Assembly (NCBI RefSeq): GCF_004363555.1
Contig: NZ_SNZJ01000014.1
Location: forward strand, 44,403 to 108,402
From: Halomonas ventosae
Lineage (GTDB): Bacteria > Pseudomonadota > Gammaproteobacteria > Pseudomonadales > Halomonadaceae
DNA: 64,000 bases
Direction of reading: 5' to 3'
In this document: positions 54,221-63,595 of the stretch, piece by piece
Numbering within the stretch: the stretch's first letter is position 1
How the letters are laid out: every line of letters starts with the position of its first letter
Translations under genes and position numbers: made by a program
Notes under the pieces: generated by a model
Told to the model about the DNA's origin: nothing
Seen by the model: only the letters and a program-made list of their open reading frames with translations
The model's database searches: none

Positions 54221-54319
54221 CCAGCTTCCCTGACGCTCAGGCCATCGATCCTTGCTTGGCGGCCTGTTCTCGATGTGTGCCAGGCATGGCGCGCAGTGCC
54301 TGCCTGTCGCACCAAGAAA

Positions 54320-54342
54320 CGCCGGGGCTCAAGGCCCCGGCG
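54320..54342 (-). terminator. Hairpin between KauB-like gene and putA
   Basis: GCCGGGGC-TCAAG-GCCCCGGC with an extra closing pair. On the minus strand it is followed by GTTTCTT, so it probably terminates putA; it may also stop the convergent operon. Confidence 0.6.
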
Positions 54343-54420
54343 TAGCGGTTGGGAAGGCTCTCCCCGGGGGGAAGCTGCCGCGCCTGCCGCGGCGGGATGC
54401 CGCTGGCAGGCGCGTCGAGC

Positions 54421-57400
54421 CTATTCGGCCGTCGCCAGCAGGCTGGCGTTGCCGCCTGCGGCGGTGGTGTCGATGCAGAGGTGACGCTCCACCACGTAGC
54501 GTGCCGGCGCGATGGTCTGGGTCTCGAGCGAGACGATGGCGCCGTCGCGCTCGGCGAGCGCAATGCGCAGCTCGCGGGTCCAGTCGCTGTCGCCAGCTGC
54601 GGCCACGGTCTCGATCCCCCTGATCGTGGTCAGCGTCTCTGCCGCGACGCTGCCGTCGAGCGCGGCGACGGGCGCCCCGGCATCGATCAGAGGCTGCACG
54701 GCCTGCGCCGCGCCGGGGGCAACGACGACTGCCGGCGAGCCCGCGCCCAGCGCCTGCACCGCCTGGGCGACGGCGATGTCCAGCGTCGGCCCAAGGCAGA
54801 GCACCGGGCCCTTCGGATACATCGCCAGGCGGTTGCTTTCGCCCGTCGGCCCCGGCAGCGTCTGGGGCGTCATGTCCAGCGCCGCGGTTTCGGCGAGCGC
54901 CTTGCGGACCACGCCACCCTTGCCGGAGAGCGCCTTGCGCAGCACCTCGACCCGATCGCGCCGTGCCGCCCAGTTGCGTGAATCCAGCCCGTCGAGGGCC
55001 GACTGCAGATCCCCGACGGTCACGGCATTCCCTGTCGGCGCCTCAAGGCGCTCGATGGCGGCGGTACGGCGGAAGCGGTTGACGTAGAGCGGGCCGCCGG
55101 CCTTGGGGCCGGTACCCGAGAGGCCCTCGCCGCCGAAGGGCTGGGAGCCGACGATGGCGCCGATCTGATTGCGGTTGACGTAGATGTTGCCGACATGGAT
55201 CCGCTCGACGATCTGCTGCACGCGGTCGTCGATGCGGGTGTGCAGGCCGAAGGTCAGCCCGTAGCCCCGGTCATTGATGTCATCGACCACCTTGTCGATG
55301 TCCCGCGCCTTGAAGGTGGCCACGTGCAGCACCGGGCCGAAGATCTCGCGCTCGAGGTCCTCGATGCCGCCGACCTCGATCACGGCCGGGGTGACGAAGG
55401 TGCCGGCGTCCGGCGCGGACAGCCTTTTCAGCACCTTGCCGGCCTTTTCCTTCTCCGCCACATAGGCACTGATATCGGCCTGGGCCTCGGCGTCGATCAC
55501 CGGCGAGACGTCGGCGTCGGTGTTCCAGGGGTCGCCGATGGTCAGCGCGTCCATGGCGCCATCGAGCATCGTCAGCAGCCGATCCCGCGCCTCCTCCTGT
55601 ACGTAGAGCATCCTCAGTGCCGAGCAGCGCTGGCCGGCCGACTGGAAGGAGGAGATCAGGATGTCGCGCACCGCCTGCTCGGTCAGCGCCGTGGAGTCCA
55701 CGATCATGGCGTTGAGCCCGCCGGTCTCGGCGATCAGCACGGCGTCCGGCCCGGCATTCTTCGCCAGGGCCTTGTGGATGATCTGTGCCACCGGCGTCGA
55801 GCCGGTGAAGCAGACGCCGGCGATCCGCGGGTCGCTGGTCAGCGGCCCGCCCACCGTGGGCCCGTCGCCGGGCAGCAGCTGCAGCGCCGCCTCGGGCAGG
55901 CCGGCCTCGCGCATCAGCTCGACGGCCCGCGCGGCGATCATGGGTGTCTGCTCGGCGGGCTTGGCGAGCACCGCATTGCCGGCCGCCAGCGCCGCGGCGA
56001 GCTGGCCGGTGAAGATGGCCAGCGGGAAGTTCCAGGGGCTGATGCAGACGAAGATGCCTCGAGCGCTACCCGGCTCTTCGGCGTCCAGTCGCTCGCCCTC
56101 GTTGGCGTAGTAGCGCAGGAAGTCCACCGCCTCGCGCACCTCGGCGATGCCGTCGAACATCATCTTGCCGGCCTCGCGGGTACAGATCACCGTCAGCTCG
56201 GCGATGTGCGCCTCGTAGAGGTCGGCGGTGCGGCGCAGCACCTCGGCCCGCTCGGCCACCGGTCGCGCCGACCACTCGCGGAAGCCCGCCTCGGCGGCGT
56301 CCAGTGCGGTCGCCACCTCCTCCGGGGTCGCCTCATGCACCTGGCCGACCACCCGCGAGGTGTCGGCGGGCGACACGACATCCTTGGCCGGCCCCTGGGG
56401 GGCCGGGCTTCCCGCCAGCATGGGCCCGGCGGTCCAGGTGGTGTCGGCGAATTTCTCGCGAGCCGCCAGCAGCGGCAGGATCGAGGCGGGTTCGTTGATC
56501 CGGTAGCCGCGGGAGTTCTTGCGCTCGGGGGCGAACAGCTCGCCGGGCTGGCGGATCATGGGGCTGGCAATGGCGTCGCCGAGCTGCTGCATCCCGGCCA
56601 CCGGATCCTTCGAGACCTCGCTGGGGGGAATCGAATCATCCACCACCTGGTTGACGAAGGAGGAGTTCGCCCCGTTCTCCAGCAGGCGGCGGACCAGGTA
56701 GGCCAGCAGGTCACGGTGCGCACCGACCGGGGCATAGATGCGGCAGTGCGTGCCCTCCGACTGCTTGACGATATGGTGCAGCGATTCGCCCATGCCGTGC
56801 AGGCGCTGGAACTCGTAGCTGTCCTTGTCGTCGCCCGCCATGGCGACGATGGCGGCGCAGGTATGGGCGTTGTGGGTGGCGAACTGCGGGTAGATGCGGT
56901 CGCGCCGGTCGAGCAGCAGCTGGGCGCAGGCCATGTAGCTGACATCGGTGTTGACCTTGCGGGTGAAGACCGGGAAGGTCTCGACGCCCATCTCCTGGGC
57001 CAGCTTGATCTCGGTGTCCCAGTAGGCGCCCTTGACCAGTCGCACCATGATCTTGCGGTCGAGGCGCTCGGCCAGGTCGTAGAGCGCCTCGATCACCGGC
57101 CCGGCACGTCGCCCGTAGGCCTGCACCACGACCCCGAAGCCGTCCCACCCGTCGAGGCTAGGGTCGGCCATCAGTGCCTCGATCACGTCCAGCGAGAGGT
57201 CCAGGCGGTCCTGCTCCTCGGCATCGATATTGAAGCCGATATTGGCCTTGGCCGCCTGCCGCACCAGTTCCTGGGCGCGCGGTACCAGGGTTTCCATCAC
57301 CGTCTCGCGGTGGGTGGTTTCGTAGCGCGGATGCAGCGCCGAGAGCTTCACCGAGATGCCGGGGCTTCCGCGCACGTCACCCTTGGCCTGTTTGGCGATG

Positions 57401-58086
57401 GCGGTGATCGCCTTGGCGTAAGCCTCATGATAGCGCTGCGCATCCTCGTCGGTGCGCGCCGCCTCGCCCAGCATGTCGTAGGAGTAGGTGTAGCCCTGCT
57501 TCTCGAGCTCGCGGGCATTCTTCATGCCCTCCTGGATGGTCTGGCCGAGCACGAACTGGCGGCCGAGGATGCGCATCGACTGGCCGACCGCCTTGCGCAC
57601 CACCGGCTCGCCCATCCGGCGTACCAGGCCGCGCAGCGCCCGCGCCGGGCCCTTGGGATCGTCATCCAGCACCTTGCCGGTCAGCATCAGCGCCCAGGTC
57701 GAGGCGTTGACCATCGACGACGACGACTTGCCCAGGTGCGAGCCCCAGTCGGACGGCTCGATCTTGTCGTGGATCAGATCGTCGATGGTCTCTGCGTCGG
57801 GCACGCGCAGCAGCGCCTCGGCCAGGCACATCAGGCCGACGCCTTCGGCGGTGGAGAGACCGTATTCGGCGAGGAACGCCTCCATCATCGAGGGCGACCT
57901 TTCCTTGCGCACGCGCGCTACATAGTTGGCACCTACATCAGCCACCCTGCGGCGGTCCTCCTCCGACAGCTTGATCTGTCCGACCAGCTCATGCAGCACG
58001 TCGGCCTCGTCGGCCGCATAGTGCTCGCGGATCCGTCCCCGCAGCTCGCTGACGGCCCCATGCGGATGAAGGTTGGCTTTGTTCAT
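54421..58086 (-). CDS. putA: Bifunctional proline dehydrogenase / P5C dehydrogenase PutA
   Basis: A 1221-residue PutA oxidising proline to glutamate at the membrane. It starts directly with the helical arm region (about 1-150). The proline dehydrogenase barrel follows (SVKLSALHPRYE; VRLVKGAYWD; YLVRRLLENGANSSFV). The P5C dehydrogenase domain has ISPWNFPLAIF, ETGGLNAMIV and nucleophile Cys in SAGQRCSALRM, and a C-terminal domain of about 180 residues closes the protein. The N-terminal ribbon-helix-helix DNA-binding domain of E. coli PutA is missing, so it should not autoregulate. The start at 58086 is the only reasonable one; the upstream open frame is not PutA-like. Confidence 0.93.
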   Translation of the reverse strand: MNKANLHPHGAVSELRGRIREHYAADEADVLHELVGQIKLSEEDRRRVADVGANYVARVRKERSPSMMEAFLAEYGLSTAEGVGLMCLAEALLRVPDAETIDDLIHDKIEPSDWGSHLGKSSSSMVNASTWALMLTGKVLDDDPKGPARALRGLVRRMGEPVVRKAVGQSMRILGRQFVLGQTIQEGMKNARELEKQGYTYSYDMLGEAARTDEDAQRYHEAYAKAITAIAKQAKGDVRGSPGISVKLSALHPRYETTHRETVMETLVPRAQELVRQAAKANIGFNIDAEEQDRLDLSLDVIEALMADPSLDGWDGFGVVVQAYGRRAGPVIEALYDLAERLDRKIMVRLVKGAYWDTEIKLAQEMGVETFPVFTRKVNTDVSYMACAQLLLDRRDRIYPQFATHNAHTCAAIVAMAGDDKDSYEFQRLHGMGESLHHIVKQSEGTHCRIYAPVGAHRDLLAYLVRRLLENGANSSFVNQVVDDSIPPSEVSKDPVAGMQQLGDAIASPMIRQPGELFAPERKNSRGYRINEPASILPLLAAREKFADTTWTAGPMLAGSPAPQGPAKDVVSPADTSRVVGQVHEATPEEVATALDAAEAGFREWSARPVAERAEVLRRTADLYEAHIAELTVICTREAGKMMFDGIAEVREAVDFLRYYANEGERLDAEEPGSARGIFVCISPWNFPLAIFTGQLAAALAAGNAVLAKPAEQTPMIAARAVELMREAGLPEAALQLLPGDGPTVGGPLTSDPRIAGVCFTGSTPVAQIIHKALAKNAGPDAVLIAETGGLNAMIVDSTALTEQAVRDILISSFQSAGQRCSALRMLYVQEEARDRLLTMLDGAMDALTIGDPWNTDADVSPVIDAEAQADISAYVAEKEKAGKVLKRLSAPDAGTFVTPAVIEVGGIEDLEREIFGPVLHVATFKARDIDKVVDDINDRGYGLTFGLHTRIDDRVQQIVERIHVGNIYVNRNQIGAIVGSQPFGGEGLSGTGPKAGGPLYVNRFRRTAAIERLEAPTGNAVTVGDLQSALDGLDSRNWAARRDRVEVLRKALSGKGGVVRKALAETAALDMTPQTLPGPTGESNRLAMYPKGPVLCLGPTLDIAVAQAVQALGAGSPAVVVAPGAAQAVQPLIDAGAPVAALDGSVAAETLTTIRGIETVAAAGDSDWTRELRIALAERDGAIVSLETQTIAPARYVVERHLCIDTTAAGGNASLLATAE

Positions 58087-58635
58087 GGTCGATCTCCCTG
58101 GATGGCCGACACGCAGCGTCGATGCGCCGCTTGGATGTTGTCGTTCTTGTCGAAAGGTGATGTTGCAGCTTAGGCGTTCCGGCACGGGTTGCGCCAACCG
58201 GCTCGACGACGGAGATGGCCTGATGGGCAGGCGAGAAGCAGGCCGCCTCGCCGTTAATGATGCCAGCCTACCTGCCTGGAAAGGGCGCTGCTCGGGCGCT
58301 GGCGTTTGGCGCCTTGAGCGTTGAAAGCGCGTCACCCGACAGGCCTCGAGAATCCAGCGCGGGGGCCCAATACCGGGTCGCCGGCGCGTTCGGTTGTGAT
58401 CGCCCCCTTGGACAGGCCCCCTGTGCTGGTTCACAGACGCCGAGCGTTACGCCATCGCCCTCCTTGGCGAGGAAACGGCCGCATTGACCCAGGTCATGCC
58501 GACCACCGCAGTGCCATGGAACGGTAGGTCGTGATGATCTCGATCAATTTCATTCCTTTTTGATATATAAAATATTGTCTTTAATTCCAACGTGTGATTT
58601 GTCAGACTCTCGCGCTCACTCTCGATCCCTTATGG
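58087..58635. other. Intergenic region putA to HPP gene
   Basis: About 550 bases between divergent genes. I see no credible coding sequence. The last 100 bases (around 58540-58600) are markedly AT-rich (TGATATATAAAATATTGTC) and probably hold promoters for one or both genes. Confidence 0.4.
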
Positions 58636-59166
58636 ATGATGAAGACATATCTGGGCAAGATGCGCGGCGAGCGCCTGAAACGTGAGACTCCCGATTTTCG
58701 CGATGCGCTCTGGTCATGGGTCGGCGCTTTCTCCGGCATGGGGGCTATCTGCTGGCTGAGTGCCCATTGGCTCTCCCAGCACCTGCTGATCGTGGCCTCC
58801 TTCGGGGCGACCTCCGTGCTGCTCTATGCCGCGCCGGAGAGCCCCTTCGCCCAGCCCCGCAACGTGCTGCTGGGCAACCTGCTCTCGGCAGTGGTGGGGG
58901 TCGCCTGCTTCCAGTTACTGGGGGCATCGGCGCTGTCGGTGACCCTGGCCGTGTCGCTCTCGATCCTGCTGATGCAGCTTACCCACAGCGTGCACCCGCC
59001 CGGCGCGGCGGCCGCGCTGGTTGCGGTGATCGGGGGGCCCGAGATCACCCGCCTGGAGTGGTGGTATCCGCTGATGCCGATCGGCATCGGCAGCACGATC
59101 ATGGTGCTGGTGGCGGTGCTGGTGAACAACCTGGCTCGCCATCGGCGCTATCCGCTGCACTGGTAG
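58636..59166 (+). CDS. HPP-family integral membrane protein
   Basis: A 176-residue protein with four hydrophobic segments and the HPP signature (THSVHPPGAAAAL), preceded by ASFGATSVLLYAAPESPFAQPRN, which is typical of the family. HPP proteins are proposed nitrite or anion transporters in plastids and cyanobacteria; the role in proteobacteria is not settled. Start choice is uncertain: tandem ATGs at 58636/58639 lack a strong ribosome site, and an in-frame start at 58594 is possible. Confidence 0.8.
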   Translation: MMKTYLGKMRGERLKRETPDFRDALWSWVGAFSGMGAICWLSAHWLSQHLLIVASFGATSVLLYAAPESPFAQPRNVLLGNLLSAVVGVACFQLLGASALSVTLAVSLSILLMQLTHSVHPPGAAAALVAVIGGPEITRLEWWYPLMPIGIGSTIMVLVAVLVNNLARHRRYPLHW

Positions 59167-59346
59167 GCGATATTGCAGGCGTCAGGCCGGGGTGTTGCAC
59201 CGCTGACGCCATCGACGCCGATCGCCACACATCAGGCCCCGTGCCTCACCCGGTTTCCCTCTCTTGCCTGATTGCTCCCGTTGGCCACGTGCCGTGGCGT
59301 CGGCGGGTCCCGCTGCTCGCCTTTGGCGTCAGGAACTCGACGTGAA

Positions 59347-59390
59347 TGACGTTTGATGTGGATTTTTCGTCGTTCCTGGTCAAAACGTCA
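59347..59390. promoter_or_regulatory. Candidate operator upstream of carnitine operon
   Basis: TGACGTTT (59347-59354) and its exact complement AAACGTCA (59383-59390) lie 28 bases apart, 57 to 100 bases before the first gene of the operon. Such spaced repeats suit an AraC-type regulator of the CdhR/GbdR kind, but no such gene is in the window. Confidence 0.4.
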
Positions 59391-59446
59391 CGCCGGGATG
59401 CCCCCACACTGTAGGCACATCCTCGTTGAGCCACAGGAGGCCGAAC

Positions 59447-60367
59447 GTGAACCGCAACGTCATCCTCACCTGCGCCGTCACCGGCGCCGGCGATACCGCC
59501 GGCAAGAACCCCAACGTGCCCGTCACGCCGAAGCAGATCGCCGACGACTGCATCGAGGCCGCCCGCGCGGGTGCCAGCGTGGCCCATATCCACGTGCGCG
59601 ACCCCGAGACCGGCGGCATCAGCCACTCCGTCGACCACTTCCGTGAGGTGATGCAGCGGGTCCGCGAGGCCGACGTCGACATCGTCATGAACATCACCGC
59701 CGGCGGCGGCGGCGACTGGATCCCCGACGCCGCGGACCCCACCCGCGGCGGCCCCGGCACCGACATCCAGACCCCGGCCGAGCGCCACGAGCCGGTGGGC
59801 GCGCTGCTCCCGGAGCTCTGCACCCTGGACTGCGGCAGCCTCAACTTCGGCGACATGGTCTACGTGAACCCGGCAGACTGGCTGCGCGAGCACGCCCGAC
59901 TGGTGCAGGCCGCCGGCGTCAAGCCGGAGCTCGAGTGTTTCGACCTGGGCCACGTCTGGTTCGCCCGACAGCTGCAGCAGGAGGGCCTGATCGACGGCGA
60001 CCCGCTCTACCAGCTCTGCCTGGGGATTCCCTGGGGCGCCGAGGCGGACCCCGAGACCATGCTGGCGATGCGCAACAAGCTGCCGGAGAACGCCAACTGG
60101 GCCGCCTTCGGCATCGGCCGCCAGCAGATGCCCATGGTCGCTCAGGCGATGCTGCTCGGCGGCCACGCCCGGGTCGGCCTGGAGGACAACCTCTACCTGA
60201 AGAAAGGGGTGCTCGCCACCAATGGCGGGCTGGTCGAGAAGGCCGGGGACATCATCGAGAGCCTCGGTGGCCGCGTGATGACGCCGGCCGAGACCCGCGC
60301 CCACCTCAGGCTGCGCGATCCGAACACCGGCCAGACCGTGGAAAAAGCCGCCGGAGGTGAAGCATGA
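59447..60367 (+). CDS. Beta-keto acid cleavage enzyme, dehydrocarnitine-cleaving (BKACE)
   Basis: A 306-residue BKACE (formerly DUF849) enzyme. Zinc and substrate motifs are visible: [30 protein letters not shown] and [12 protein letters not shown]. In carnitine degradation it condenses 3-dehydrocarnitine with acetyl-CoA, giving acetoacetate and betainyl-CoA. The GTG start at 59447 follows AGGAGG at ideal spacing. It is the first gene of a tightly packed operon, with its stop overlapping the carnitine dehydrogenase start, which makes the substrate assignment strong. Confidence 0.88.
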   Translation: MNRNVILTCAVTGAGDTAGKNPNVPVTPKQIADDCIEAARAGASVAHIHVRDPETGGISHSVDHFREVMQRVREADVDIVMNITAGGGGDWIPDAADPTRGGPGTDIQTPAERHEPVGALLPELCTLDCGSLNFGDMVYVNPADWLREHARLVQAAGVKPELECFDLGHVWFARQLQQEGLIDGDPLYQLCLGIPWGAEADPETMLAMRNKLPENANWAAFGIGRQQMPMVAQAMLLGGHARVGLEDNLYLKKGVLATNGGLVEKAGDIIESLGGRVMTPAETRAHLRLRDPNTGQTVEKAAGGEA

Positions 60368-61320
60368 GCCGCCAACTCACCGTGATCGGCACCGGGGTGA
60401 TCGGCAACGGCTGGATCGCCCGCGCCCTGTCCCGCGGCTGGGACGTGGTGGCCTTCGACCCCGACCCCGAGGCTCCGGCGCGCACCCGCGCCTTCGTCGC
60501 GGGCGCCTGGGCCTCGCTCGAGAAGCTGGGCCTGGCCGAGGGCGCCAGCCCCGAGCGGCTGCGCTTCGTGGAGAGCCTCGAAGCCGCCGTGACGGGCGCC
60601 GACCTGATCCAGGAGAACGTGCCGGAGCGCCTGCCGCTCAAGCAGGAGATCCTCGCCGCCATCGACGCTGCCGCGGAAGACCAGGTGGTGATCGGCTCCT
60701 CCACCTCGGGCTTCAAGCCCAGCGACCTGCAGCAGGATTGCGCCAAGGCGCCGGGGCGGGTAATCGTCGCCCACCCCTTCAACCCGGTCTACCTGCTGCC
60801 GCTGGTGGAGCTGGTGGGCGGCGAGGCCACCGATCCCCGCCAGATCGAGCAGGCCCAGGCGCTCTACCAGGACCTGGCCATGCGCCCGCTGGTGGTGCGC
60901 CGGGAAATCGAGGGGCATATCGCCGACCGCCTGATGGAGGCGCTGTGGCGCGAGGCCCTGCACCTGGTCAATGACGGCGTGGCTACCACCGAGGAGATCG
61001 ATGCCGCCGTGGTCTACGGCTGTGGCCTGCGCTGGTCGCTGATGGGCACCTTCCTTACCTTCCACCTGGCCGGCGGCGAGCAGGGCATGCGTCATATGCT
61101 CGAGCAGTTCGGCCCGGCGCTGAAACTGCCCTGGACCAAGCTGGAGGCGCCCGAGCTCACCGACGAGCTGATCGACCGGGTGGTCGAGGGCTGCGAGCAC
61201 CAGGCCGCCGGCCGCCCGGTGGCCGAGCTCGACCGCCGCCGCGACGACTTCCTGGTGGAGCTGCTCGACCTGGTGCAGAAGTACTGGCCCGAGGCAGAGG
61301 GCCTGGAGGGACGCATCTGA
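60364..61320 (+). CDS. lcdH: L-carnitine dehydrogenase
   Basis: A 318-residue member of the 3-hydroxyacyl-CoA dehydrogenase family. The NAD motif is [13 protein letters not shown] near residue 6. The catalytic-site segments [12 protein letters not shown] and [17 protein letters not shown] follow, then the C-terminal helical domain [10 protein letters not shown]. It oxidises carnitine to 3-dehydrocarnitine, the substrate of the preceding gene. ATGA overlaps link it at both ends to its neighbours. Hydroxyacyl-CoA dehydrogenase is the generic alternative, but context favours carnitine. Confidence 0.9.
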   Translation: MSRQLTVIGTGVIGNGWIARALSRGWDVVAFDPDPEAPARTRAFVAGAWASLEKLGLAEGASPERLRFVESLEAAVTGADLIQENVPERLPLKQEILAAIDAAAEDQVVIGSSTSGFKPSDLQQDCAKAPGRVIVAHPFNPVYLLPLVELVGGEATDPRQIEQAQALYQDLAMRPLVVRREIEGHIADRLMEALWREALHLVNDGVATTEEIDAAVVYGCGLRWSLMGTFLTFHLAGGEQGMRHMLEQFGPALKLPWTKLEAPELTDELIDRVVEGCEHQAAGRPVAELDRRRDDFLVELLDLVQKYWPEAEGLEGRI

Positions 61321-61775
61321 TGGTGATCCTGGAGAGCCGCGTCGCCCCCGAGTGGGTCGACTACAACGGCCACATGAACGACGCCGAGTACGCCAGGGTC
61401 TTCTCCCTGGGCGTGGAGGCGCTGATGGACCGTATTGGCCTGGATGCCACCGGCCGCCAGCGGCACGGCTATACGATCTACACCCTGGAGACCCACCTCT
61501 GCTACCGCCGCGAGGTCCACGAGGGGCAGCCGCTCAGGGTCGCCCTGACCCTGCTGGACCGCGACGCCAAGCGGCTGCACGTCTTCTTCGAACTGCTCGA
61601 TGAGGCGGGCAACCTGCTGGCCACCAGCGAGCAGATGCTGATGGGCATCGACAGCGAGGCCGTGCGTCCCGCGCCCTTTCCCGCGCCCGTCGAGAGCGCC
61701 ATTGGCGCACTGCCCCATGTTGCGCGAGACGCCTGGCCGGAACTGGCCGGGCGCACCATCGGCATACGCCGCTAG
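61320..61775 (+). CDS. Hotdog-fold thioesterase (betainyl-CoA thioesterase candidate)
   Basis: A 151-residue 4-hydroxybenzoyl-CoA-type thioesterase with the active-site motif VDYNGHMNDAEYARVF near residue 14. In carnitine operons a thioesterase hydrolyses betainyl-CoA to glycine betaine and CoA; in several species it is fused to the dehydrogenase. Here it is separate, overlapping the dehydrogenase stop by one base. The product glycine betaine would also serve as osmoprotectant in a halophile. Confidence 0.87.
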   Translation: MVILESRVAPEWVDYNGHMNDAEYARVFSLGVEALMDRIGLDATGRQRHGYTIYTLETHLCYRREVHEGQPLRVALTLLDRDAKRLHVFFELLDEAGNLLATSEQMLMGIDSEAVRPAPFPAPVESAIGALPHVARDAWPELAGRTIGIRR

Positions 61776-61951
61776 CCCCCGCGTCCAGAACCAACAGCGA
61801 CCGGCCGCCCACTCCAGGGGCGGCCCGACGGGATTGCCGGCCCGAGGTCCGGCCAAGGAGGATATGGATTATCGCTGCGTCGACTCCCCCCACTCGCCCC
61901 TCGTCCTCGTCACAGGGCGCCAATCCGCACGCCGAGACGACCACCGACTAC

Positions 61952-63595
61952 ATGGTGACCGAGCTCGCCCAGGGCGGCCTCTTCCAGGGCATGCACAAGG
62001 GCATGACCCTCACGGCAGGCGCCCTGGTGCTGGCCTTCGTGCTCTTCACCGGGCTTGGCTCCGAAACCGCCGGCAGCGTCTTCGGCGCCGCTCGCGCCTG
62101 GATCGAGAGCACCTTCAGCGGCTACTACCTGATCACGGTGATGCTGCTGCTGGCGGTGTGTGCCTTCATCGTCCTCAGCCGCTACGGCAGCGTGCGCCTG
62201 GGACCCGATGACAGCCGCCCCGAGTTCAGCAATTTCGCCTGGTTCTCGATGCTGTTTTCGGCCGGTATCGGGATCGGCATCCTGTTCTTCGGCGTCGCCG
62301 AGCCGGTCTTCTACCTCGACGACACCGGCGCCTTCGGCTATCCCAACAACCCCCACGCCGATATGGCTGGGGCCACCGCCATCGGCCATGAGCGCGCCAT
62401 CGACGCCCTGCGGGTCACGGTTTTCCACTGGGGCCTGCACGGCTGGGCGATCTACGTCATCGTCGGCATGTCGCTGGCCTACTTTGCCTACCGCAAGGGC
62501 CTGCCGCTGGCGCTGCGCTCGGCCCTGTATCCCTTCATCGGCGAGCGCATCTTCGGCCCGCTGGGCCACCTCTTCGATATCCTCGGCGTGCTGGGCTGCG
62601 TCTTCGGCGTCGCTACCTCCCTGGGCCTCGGCGTCAGCCAGATGGCCGTGGGCCTGGAGCGCCTGGTGGGTATCGGCGCCGGCCTGGATACCCAGCTGAT
62701 CCTGATTGCCCTGATCTCGATGGTCTCGATCCTCTCGGCGGTCACCGGGGTCCGGCGCGGCATCAGGGTGATCTCCGAGCTCAATATCTGGATCTCGGTG
62801 CTCGTGGTCGGCGTCTTCCTGATCGGCGGCCCCACCCTGTGGCTGATCACCGCCTTCGGCGAGACCCTGCTCGACTACGCCGTCAACTTCATCCCCATGG
62901 GCCTATGGTTCGCCGACGAGCCCGCGACCGTAGAGTGGCAGCAGGGCTGGACCATCTTCTACTGGGGCTGGTGGCTGGCCTGGGCCCCCTTCGTCGGGCT
63001 GTTCATCGCGCGCATCTCAAAGGGCCGCACCCTGCGCGAGTTCGTCCTCGGGGTGCTGCTGGTCCCGACCCTGATCATCTTCGTGTGGCTGATCATCTTC
63101 GGCGGCAACGCCATGTACCAGGAGCTCAACGCGGGGGGCGGCGCGGGCAGCGCCGGCATCATCGAGCTGGTCAACGCCTGGAAGCTGCCGGCGGCGCTGT
63201 TTGCCACCGCCGACGGCATCGTCGGCACCGGTACCTTCGGCTGGCTGCTCTCGGCCATGATGGTGTTCCTGCTGATGAGCTGGTTCGTCACCTCGTCCGA
63301 CTCCGGGACGCTGGTGCTGACCACCATCCTGTCGCTGGGCGACGAGGAGCCACCGCGCCGGTTTCGGGTCCTGTGGGGCGTGGTCATCGGCCTGGTGGCC
63401 GCGGTGCTGCTGCTGGCCGGTGGCCTCACCGCGCTGCAGACCGCCTTGATCGCTGCCGCCCTGCCGTTGAGCGGCGTCATCCTGGTCATGACTGCCGGCG
63501 TGCTGCTCTCGCTGTTCCGCGAGTCCCTCGAGGCACGGCAGCTGGCCGATGCGAAACTTACCTCTACACGCACAGGAGGCTCAGGTGACCGCTGA
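61952..63595 (+). CDS. BCCT-family betaine/carnitine/choline transporter
   Basis: A protein of at least 547 residues with 12 membrane segments. The BCCT signatures are GIGIGILFFGVAEP, VFHWGLHGWAIY and the aromatic box IFYWGWWLAWAPFVG; the TSSDSGT motif comes later. In this operon carnitine, gamma-butyrobetaine or betaine is the likely substrate. The frame continues open and plausibly coding upstream to about 61868 (AETTTDYMVTE), where a perfect AAGGAGG site precedes an ATT codon. The ATG at 61864 is in a different frame. I list the first canonical start; the true start may be ATT at 61868 or there may be a one-base frame error. Confidence 0.9.
   Translation: MVTELAQGGLFQGMHKGMTLTAGALVLAFVLFTGLGSETAGSVFGAARAWIESTFSGYYLITVMLLLAVCAFIVLSRYGSVRLGPDDSRPEFSNFAWFSMLFSAGIGIGILFFGVAEPVFYLDDTGAFGYPNNPHADMAGATAIGHERAIDALRVTVFHWGLHGWAIYVIVGMSLAYFAYRKGLPLALRSALYPFIGERIFGPLGHLFDILGVLGCVFGVATSLGLGVSQMAVGLERLVGIGAGLDTQLILIALISMVSILSAVTGVRRGIRVISELNIWISVLVVGVFLIGGPTLWLITAFGETLLDYAVNFIPMGLWFADEPATVEWQQGWTIFYWGWWLAWAPFVGLFIARISKGRTLREFVLGVLLVPTLIIFVWLIIFGGNAMYQELNAGGGAGSAGIIELVNAWKLPAALFATADGIVGTGTFGWLLSAMMVFLLMSWFVTSSDSGTLVLTTILSLGDEEPPRRFRVLWGVVIGLVAAVLLLAGGLTALQTALIAAALPLSGVILVMTAGVLLSLFRESLEARQLADAKLTSTRTGGSGDR

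Noticed and set aside
55195..58173. A 992-codon plus-strand frame opposite putA
   Set aside because: A shadow frame rich in His, Gly and Arg with no family features.
54421..58434. N-terminal extension of PutA to 58434
   Set aside because: The additional 116 codons show no RHH or arm-domain features, while the ATG at 58086 gives a normal start.
61864..62211. Open frame starting at the ATG after the AAGGAGG site
   Set aside because: It is out of phase with the BCCT gene and encodes an Arg/His-rich sequence without family features; the ribosome site more likely serves the BCCT frame.
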